Shown: piece after piece, positions 5,698 to 10,379 of the stretch
Numbering within the stretch: the stretch's first letter is position 1
Layout: the number at the start of each line of letters is the position of its first letter
Source: a bacterium
GTDB taxonomy: Bacteria > Auribacterota > UBA3054
Length of the DNA stretch: 10,379 nt
Assembly: GCA_017444325.1 (NCBI GenBank)
Contig: JAFSWV010000070.1
Location: 1 to 10,379, forward strand
Direction of reading: 5' to 3'
Notes under the pieces: generated by a model
The model's database searches: none
Told to the model about the DNA's origin: nothing
The model's input: only the letters and a program-made list of their open reading frames with translations
Program-made: the position numbers and the translations under genes

Positions 5698-7695
5698 TTA
5701 TTCCTGATCCTCGTCGTTGAATTGCATCATGCAGAGCTTATAATACATGCCGGACTCGTCCTTGATCAGTTCGTCATGGGAGCCTATCTGCTGGATCTTT
5801 CCACCCTTCATGACGATTATCCGATCGGCATGGCGAATGGTGGAGAGTCGGTGTGCGATGGCTATGACCGTGCGGTTTTCCACGAGGTTGTCTATGGCTT
5901 CCTGGACCAGCCTTTCGCTCTCGGTGTCGAGGGCGGAGGTCGCTTCGTCAAGGATCAGGATGGAGGGGTTCTTGAAGATGGCCCTGGCGATGGCCAGCCT
6001 CTGGCGCTGGCCGCCGGACAGCCTTACGCCGTGCTCGCCGATTATGGTGTTGTAGCCTTCCGGCATCTCCATGATGAACTCATGGGCGTTGGCGGCCATG
6101 GCGGCTGCCTGGACGTCATTCATGTCGTATTTCCTGAGGCCGTAGGCGATGTTGCTGGCGATGGTGTTGTTGAAGAGTATGGTGTCCTGGCTTACCATGC
6201 CCATCTGACCCCTGAGCGAGGAGAAGGAGAGGTTCCTGATGTCAATGCCGTCCAAAGTTACGCTTCCCTCCGTGCAATCGTAGAAGCGCGGAATGAGGTT
6301 GGCTATGGTTGTCTTTCCGGAACCGGACGGGCCGACCAGGGCGATCATTTCACCTGGCTTTATGGTTATGTCGATGTCCTCGATGACATTGCCTTCCGTT
6401 TCGTCATAAGAGAAGGAGACGTGGTTCAAACGCAGCTCTTTCTGCATGGGCGGGGCTTCGATGGGGGAGTCGCACTCCTTGATTTCCGGAACGGTGTCCA
6501 GGACTTCGTAGATGCGGTTCAGAGCGGCTTTGGAACGCTGAATGACGTTGTTGAGTTTGCCAATGCTTCGGAAGGGCTTGATGGAAAGGAGAAGGATCGT
6601 GAGATAGGCGACGATCGTTCCAAAAGTAGCCTCGCCGGTCATGACCGAAATGAGGAGCAGGCTGCCGACCACGACGAGGCACAAAATGCCTGCAAGCTCC
6701 GTCAGCGGGCTGACCATGACGTCGTTCCTTATGCCGGCCATTCTCTGTTCATAATATTTTCTGAGCTGACGGTCAAAGCGTTTTATTTCGTATTCTTCAG
6801 TGTTGAAGGCCCTGACGATCCTGATACCTGTGATGGTCTCCTGGAGAAGGGAGACGATATCGGCGATCTTTTCCTGCGTTTTCTTGGAGATCTTCCTGAT
6901 CCTTTGCCCGATTATGATGATCGGCGCCATAATTACTGGCAGGAAGATGGCTGAGAAAATGGAGACTTTCCAGTTCAAGGCCAGAAGCATGCAGACTATG
7001 AAGGGAAGGCTTGAGATCTCGGCCACGGAGTCAGCCAGACGCGCGGAGAGCGTCGCCTGCACGACGTTGACGTCGTTGGTGACGCGGGAAATAAGGTCGC
7101 CGGTTCTGTTGACGTTGAAATAGCGGATGGGGAGTTCCTGGATTTTTCGGTACATCATGTCCATCAGCTTGCAGACCATCGACTGCGAAACGCCCTCCAT
7201 CACAAGGTGCAACGAAACGGAGAAGAAAACTCTCAGAAGGATCATCACGAAGATGAAGGCGAGGAGCATGCGGGCCAGCTTGGTGGGATTGATGGCATTC
7301 AGCTTGGCCACTATCTCCTCTATTTTCGCCATCCAGGAGGCTGGCAGGACTTGCCTGGTTGAGTCTGGGATCCTTATGAGATAGCTGTCCTCTTTGCTCT
7401 TTGTTTCCTTTTCTTTCGCTTCGCCAAGCTTCTCGTCAAGCTTCAGTTTTGCGGAAAGGTAATTGTTGGTCAGCGGCCTGGCCGACCAATAGCGGGAGAC
7501 TTTGCACATCCACTCCGGGACTTCCTCTCTGTCACTGGAAGTGAGGGCCGGCAGGATGCGGTCCGCAAAAGGCGCGATAGTTCCTATGCTGGCGAACTGC
7601 GTGAGGTTGACGCCTATCATGCACACGATGCCGAGGAGCAGCTGGAACTTGTAGCTGAGAGCTAGTTTTGCGAAGCGTAAAAAAGGACTTTTCAT
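5698..7695 (-). CDS. MsbA-like ABC exporter (fused membrane and ATPase domains)
   Basis: A 665-residue half-transporter expected to work as a homodimer in the inner membrane, exporting lipids, lipid A-like molecules, peptides or drugs. Hydrophobic segments lie near residues 17-44, 141-163, 229-262 and 333-372, in the order of a type IV (B-family) ABC membrane domain. The ATPase domain is complete: Walker A GPSGSGKTT (455-463), Q-loop Gln503, signature LSGGQ (559-563), Walker B ILILDE (579-584, Glu584 catalytic), D-loop SALD and H-loop His615. It resembles MsbA but is about 80 residues longer than the usual ~580, with the excess between the first and second membrane segments. The start is 10 nt after the tRNA CCA end, with no Shine-Dalgarno sequence in that gap. 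The substrate cannot be assigned; MsbA function is plausible but msbA is not certain. Confidence 0.93.
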   Translation of the reverse strand: MKSPFLRFAKLALSYKFQLLLGIVCMIGVNLTQFASIGTIAPFADRILPALTSSDREEVPEWMCKVSRYWSARPLTNNYLSAKLKLDEKLGEAKEKETKSKEDSYLIRIPDSTRQVLPASWMAKIEEIVAKLNAINPTKLARMLLAFIFVMILLRVFFSVSLHLVMEGVSQSMVCKLMDMMYRKIQELPIRYFNVNRTGDLISRVTNDVNVVQATLSARLADSVAEISSLPFIVCMLLALNWKVSIFSAIFLPVIMAPIIIIGQRIRKISKKTQEKIADIVSLLQETITGIRIVRAFNTEEYEIKRFDRQLRKYYEQRMAGIRNDVMVSPLTELAGILCLVVVGSLLLISVMTGEATFGTIVAYLTILLLSIKPFRSIGKLNNVIQRSKAALNRIYEVLDTVPEIKECDSPIEAPPMQKELRLNHVSFSYDETEGNVIEDIDITIKPGEMIALVGPSGSGKTTIANLIPRFYDCTEGSVTLDGIDIRNLSFSSLRGQMGMVSQDTILFNNTIASNIAYGLRKYDMNDVQAAAMAANAHEFIMEMPEGYNTIIGEHGVRLSGGQRQRLAIARAIFKNPSILILDEATSALDTESERLVQEAIDNLVENRTVIAIAHRLSTIRHADRIIVMKGGKIQQIGSHDELIKDESGMYYKLCMMQFNDEDQE
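5702..5705 (-). promoter_or_regulatory. Ribosome binding site of the secreted-protein gene, inside the exporter gene end
   Basis: On the minus strand AGGA lies within the last two sense codons of the exporter, 4 nt before the ATG at 5697. Together with the TAAATG junction, it suggests that terminating ribosomes re-initiate on the downstream gene. Confidence 0.5.
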
Positions 7696-7705
7696 TTCGT
7701 TTTCT

Positions 7706-7782
7706 TGGTGCGCCAGGCGGGATTCGAACCCACAGCCTTCGGCTCCGGAGGCCGACGCTCTATCCAGTTGGGCTACTGGCGC
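7706..7782 (-). tRNA. tRNA-Arg (anticodon CCG)
   Basis: The minus strand folds as a 77-nt tRNA with encoded CCA. The acceptor stem GCGCCAG/CTGGCGC is perfect, followed by U8-A9. The D-arm is GCCC/GAGC with a 9-nt loop including GG. The anticodon stem UCGGC/GCCGA is perfect around loop CUCCGGA, giving anticodon CCG (plus-strand bases 7746-7748), which reads the Arg codon CGG. Then come a 5-nt variable loop AGGCU and a T-arm GUGGG/CCCGC with loop UUCGAAU. Two details differ from the commonest pattern: C12-A23 is a mismatch in the D-stem, and position 15 is A paired by type with U48 instead of G15-C48. The gene lies 5 nt after the glyS stop and 10 nt before the exporter ATG, so it is likely cut out of a longer transcript by RNase P and 3' processing. 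Confidence 0.96.
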
Positions 7783-7787
7783 TGATT

Positions 7788-9983
7788 TTAGGCAGTGACG
7801 ATTTTTGAGAGATCGGCGATCTTATTCTGTATGGTGTCGGAAATGCTTTTCAGTATGGCGAGCCTGTTGGAGGCAATTGCTTTGTCGTCGGCATAGATCC
7901 TCACGTTGGTGAAGAAGGCGTCGAGAGGGGCAGCCACGCGCGAGGCGAGCAGTTTGACAGCTTTGCCGAACTCGCAGTTTTCCAGGAGCTCATGCGCTTC
8001 CAGCCTTGCGCTTTCCCAAGCGTCCCACAGCTCTTTCTCTTCTTTTTCAGCGAAGAGCGCGGTGTCCACTTTGCTGGCCGCAGTCCCTTTCTTTTCGTCT
8101 TTGGCGATATTGACGCAGCGCGTCAGCATGTTGCACAAGGTCAGGAACTCTGGATCCTTCTTCATTTCCTGAAGCTCCAGGGCTTTTTTGCGGGCGACGT
8201 AAATGCCGGGCCAGGGAGATCCGAAGATCGCCTGGATGATGTCGTAGCTCACGCCTTCTTCTTTCAGCACCGTTTCGAAGCGGCCCATGAAGAGCGAGGT
8301 GAACTGCTTTTCAAGCTTATGCGCGTCGGAGTGCGGCTCGAACCAACTGTTGGCGATAAGTGAAAGCTCGTTTTCCTGAATGGCGGCGGAGACGCCCATC
8401 CTTTCTGTCATTATGGCGACAAAATTTTTCTTGAAGCTGTCGCTGTCGGCTTCCAGAAGTTCCACTGCGACCTTGGCCAGATCGCTCAGTTTAAAGCGCA
8501 GTTTGTGGGCGATGATGGTCTTCAGAAGGCCGAAGGTCTGGCGGCGCAGCATGTAGGGGTCGGCGGAGCCGGTGGGGGCCAAGCCTACCGTCACGCAGCC
8601 TATTATCGTGTCGATCTTGTCGGCGATAGAGAGAATGGCGCCGGGAAGCGTTTCGGGAAGGTCGTCCCCGGCGCTCCTGGGCTTGTACATCTCCTCGATG
8701 GCCAGGGCGTGGGCTCGGCTTACCTTATCGACGCGTTCGGCGTAGATGCGGCCCATGATGCCCTGCAGTTCCGGGAATTCGAAGACCATGGCGGTCGTGA
8801 GATCGGAACGGGACAGGAGAGCGGCTTCGGAGGCGATCTCCGCGGCTTCCTGATTCCCGGTCATCTCGCCGAGAGCGGTGGAAATGCAGGCCACTCTTTC
8901 CGTTTTGGCGTAGTAGGTGCCGATGTCCTTCTGGAAGATCACGTTTTTAAGTTTCTCTCTTCTTGCCTTGAGCGTGACTTCCTTGTCTTCGTTGAAGAAG
9001 AAGCGGGCGTCGGATAATCTGGCGGAAATGACGCGCTCATAGCCTGTCTTGATCAGCGCTTCTTCCTTGAGGTCGTTGTTGGTGACGGAAAGGAAGGAGG
9101 CTTCCAGGTTACCCTTAGCGTCGTAGCAGGGGAAGCTCTTCTGGTGCTTTTTCAGCGTCGTGATGAGAACTTCCGGCGGCAGCTCGAGATATTCGGGCGC
9201 TATGTTTCCTTTCACGCAGTTGGGGTATTCCGTAAGATTGGCGCAGATATCAATGAGCTCTTCGTCAAGGCGTTCCTCTATGCATCCCAGTTTCAGAAGC
9301 TGCTCTTTGATCAAATCTCTGCGTTCCTCAAAAGAGAGGATGACAAAGTGATCCTTGAGCAGTTTGGAGTATTCTTCAAGATCGGCTTTTTCAAGCTCGA
9401 ATGGGCCGGGGGCGAGGAAGCGGTGTCCTTTAATTTCCCTTGAGGCTTTGAGGCCGTCCAGGTCGCAGTCAACTAATTCGCTCCCGAAGAGACAGCAAAG
9501 CGAGCGGATGGGACGGGCGAAAGTTGTAGGCTTAACGTCCCAGCGCATGGATTTCGGGGAGCGCAATCCCTTGATAAGTTCGGGGATCTTGCTCTTCAAA
9601 AGTTCCGCAGCCGGTTTTCCGCCTTCCTTTACGTGTGCGAAAAGATATTCTTTGCCGTTCTCCTCGACTCGACTAAGTTTGTCGATGGGGAGATTGACTT
9701 TTTGGGCGAAATTTTCAGCGGCTTTGGTGGGCGCACCGTCTTTAAAAGATACGGAAACAGGCGGACCTTTCACGTCGCTTTCTTTTACGGCCTGCACCTC
9801 GGAAAGTTCAGCGCAGAAAAAAGCGAGCCTTCTGGGCGTCCAGGCACATTTGACTTCTTTGTGTTCCAGCATGGCGGAGTCGAAATAGTTTTCGAGATCC
9901 TCCTTCATCTGGCGGGCATAATTGGGAAGGTAGGAAGCGGGGAGCTCTTCAGTCCCGATCTCTAAAAAGAATGGTAAGCTCAT
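7788..9983 (-). CDS. glyS: Glycyl-tRNA synthetase, beta subunit
   Basis: GlyS pairs with GlyQ in the bacterial alpha2beta2 glycyl-tRNA synthetase; the beta subunit binds tRNA-Gly and carries an HD-like domain and a C-terminal anticodon-binding domain. The protein has 731 residues; E. coli GlyS has 689. Family segments in order include FFLEIGTEELPASYL at the N-terminus, SPKSMRWD, ARPIRSL, GHRFL, PPEVLITTLKKHQKSFP, SVTNND, VISARLSDARFFFNED, KDIGTYYAKTERV, EFPELQGIMGRIYA and GSADPYMLRRQTFG, then a helical C-terminus ending in a DALR-type helix. The frame stays open upstream to 10139, but that extension overlaps glyQ and has no family similarity. The ATG at 9983 has AGGAGG 4 nt upstream and starts the conserved N-terminus. 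It overlaps the glyQ stop as ATGA, a typical coupled arrangement for a fixed subunit ratio. Confidence 0.97.
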   Translation of the reverse strand: MSLPFFLEIGTEELPASYLPNYARQMKEDLENYFDSAMLEHKEVKCAWTPRRLAFFCAELSEVQAVKESDVKGPPVSVSFKDGAPTKAAENFAQKVNLPIDKLSRVEENGKEYLFAHVKEGGKPAAELLKSKIPELIKGLRSPKSMRWDVKPTTFARPIRSLCCLFGSELVDCDLDGLKASREIKGHRFLAPGPFELEKADLEEYSKLLKDHFVILSFEERRDLIKEQLLKLGCIEERLDEELIDICANLTEYPNCVKGNIAPEYLELPPEVLITTLKKHQKSFPCYDAKGNLEASFLSVTNNDLKEEALIKTGYERVISARLSDARFFFNEDKEVTLKARREKLKNVIFQKDIGTYYAKTERVACISTALGEMTGNQEAAEIASEAALLSRSDLTTAMVFEFPELQGIMGRIYAERVDKVSRAHALAIEEMYKPRSAGDDLPETLPGAILSIADKIDTIIGCVTVGLAPTGSADPYMLRRQTFGLLKTIIAHKLRFKLSDLAKVAVELLEADSDSFKKNFVAIMTERMGVSAAIQENELSLIANSWFEPHSDAHKLEKQFTSLFMGRFETVLKEEGVSYDIIQAIFGSPWPGIYVARKKALELQEMKKDPEFLTLCNMLTRCVNIAKDEKKGTAASKVDTALFAEKEEKELWDAWESARLEAHELLENCEFGKAVKLLASRVAAPLDAFFTNVRIYADDKAIASNRLAILKSISDTIQNKIADLSKIVTA

Positions 9984-10379
9984 TTTTCCTCCTTGTCTAT
10001 GCCTTTGACAACGCGGTAGCATTTGGCGCAGCTTAATGACATGCTTCTTATCATGCCGATGAAGGCTGTCCTCTGAGTCACGCTGATGGCGCCGCGGGCG
10101 TCCAGCACGTTGAACCAATGCGAGCAGTTCATGAGCCATTCATAGGCGGCGTAGGGGATCTTCGCTTCAAGCGTTTCCTTGCATTCCGCTTCCGCCTGTT
10201 TGAAGAACTGCCAGTGCCTTTCCATTGAAGCGTGCGAGAAGCTGTAGTCGGAAAGCTCGTATTCGAACATCTTGCGCATGTCGCGGTAAGTGACGCCTTC
10301 CGTCCATTCGATGTCCATGACATGGTCTTTGCCCTGGACGAAAGCGGCGATCCTTTCCAAACCGTAAGTAAGTTCCAGC
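9980..10379 (-). CDS. glyQ: Glycyl-tRNA synthetase, alpha subunit, C-terminal part (5' end outside window)
   Basis: The frame is open to the window edge and ends with TGA at 9980-9982, giving about 132 visible residues. They begin LELTYGLERIAAFVQG, which is class II motif 3 of the GlyQ catalytic core; its arginine contacts ATP. The Leu at 10358-10360 is a TTG codon inside the gene, not a start. Further family matches are HWFNVLDARGAISVTQR and the helical end before VVKGIDKEEK. GlyQ forms glycyl-adenylate and glycyl-tRNA together with GlyS. The last four bases overlap glyS (ATGA). About 170 N-terminal residues are missing, judged from the usual length near 300. Confidence 0.96.
   Translation of the reverse strand, partial: LELTYGLERIAAFVQGKDHVMDIEWTEGVTYRDMRKMFEYELSDYSFSHASMERHWQFFKQAEAECKETLEAKIPYAAYEWLMNCSHWFNVLDARGAISVTQRTAFIGMIRSMSLSCAKCYRVVKGIDKEEK
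9988..9993 (-). promoter_or_regulatory. Ribosome binding site of glyS
   Basis: A perfect AGGAGG on the minus strand, inside the end of glyQ and 4 nt before the ATG at 9983. It decides the glyS start against the longer open frame reaching 10139. Confidence 0.8.

Noticed and set aside
5722..6954. 410-codon open frame on the plus strand opposite the ABC exporter
   Set aside because: It lies fully antisense to a gene with every ABC motif intact, and its translation shows only low-complexity Gly/Asp/Val composition typical of a complement frame.
9984..10139. N-terminal 52-residue extension of glyS
   Set aside because: It overlaps glyQ in another frame, has no family similarity, and the ATG at 9983 has a perfect AGGAGG and begins the conserved GlyS N-terminus.
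1..10379. Novel mobile, defence or biosynthetic system
   Set aside because: All genes but one are recognisable by family, most of them housekeeping; there are no integrase, transposase, repeat array or att-like repeats, and the single tRNA has no duplicated 3' end nearby that I could find.

Overview
The window is a compact bacterial chromosome segment, slightly GC-rich by eye, made up mostly of housekeeping genes in two converging operon-like runs. I found no phage, transposon, CRISPR or toxin-antitoxin content and no gene-free stretch above 300 bases. Glycyl-tRNA synthetase of the alpha/beta type, LspA and signal-peptide-bearing proteins point to a diderm bacterium. The linkage ileS - TraR/DksA-type zinc finger - lspA and the unusual IleRS signature motifs make me lean towards the PVC superphylum (Lentisphaerota, Kiritimatiellota or Verrucomicrobiota). 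That placement is a low-confidence inference.

Plus-strand run (1-4764): the C-terminal part of a PDZ-domain protein, then ileS, a small TraR/DksA-family zinc-finger protein, lspA (lipoprotein signal peptidase), and a cytosolic SGNH/GDSL hydrolase. Gaps are 16 nt, 3 nt, a 1-nt TAATG overlap and 33 nt, so one polycistronic unit is plausible. Only the SGNH gene has a clear Shine-Dalgarno sequence.

Minus-strand run (10379 down to 4753): the C-terminal part of glyQ, glyS (ATGA overlap), a tRNA-Arg(CCG), an MsbA-like ABC exporter and a secreted protein of unknown function whose ATG directly follows the exporter's stop codon. The tRNA sits only 5 nt after the glyS stop and 10 nt before the exporter start, so it must share a transcript with protein genes or have a promoter inside glyS.

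The two runs meet tail to tail. The last 12 bases of the SGNH gene and of the secreted-protein gene overlap, and a perfect 7-bp hairpin lies at the junction.

The run joins translation (IleRS, GlyRS, tRNA-Arg, a possible transcription regulator) with envelope functions (LspA, exporter, secreted protein). I see no convincing new defence or mobile system. The points most worth a second look are the non-canonical HIGH and KMSKS motifs of IleRS, the tRNA embedded in the operon, the extra loop in the exporter, and the uncharacterised secreted protein coupled to it.
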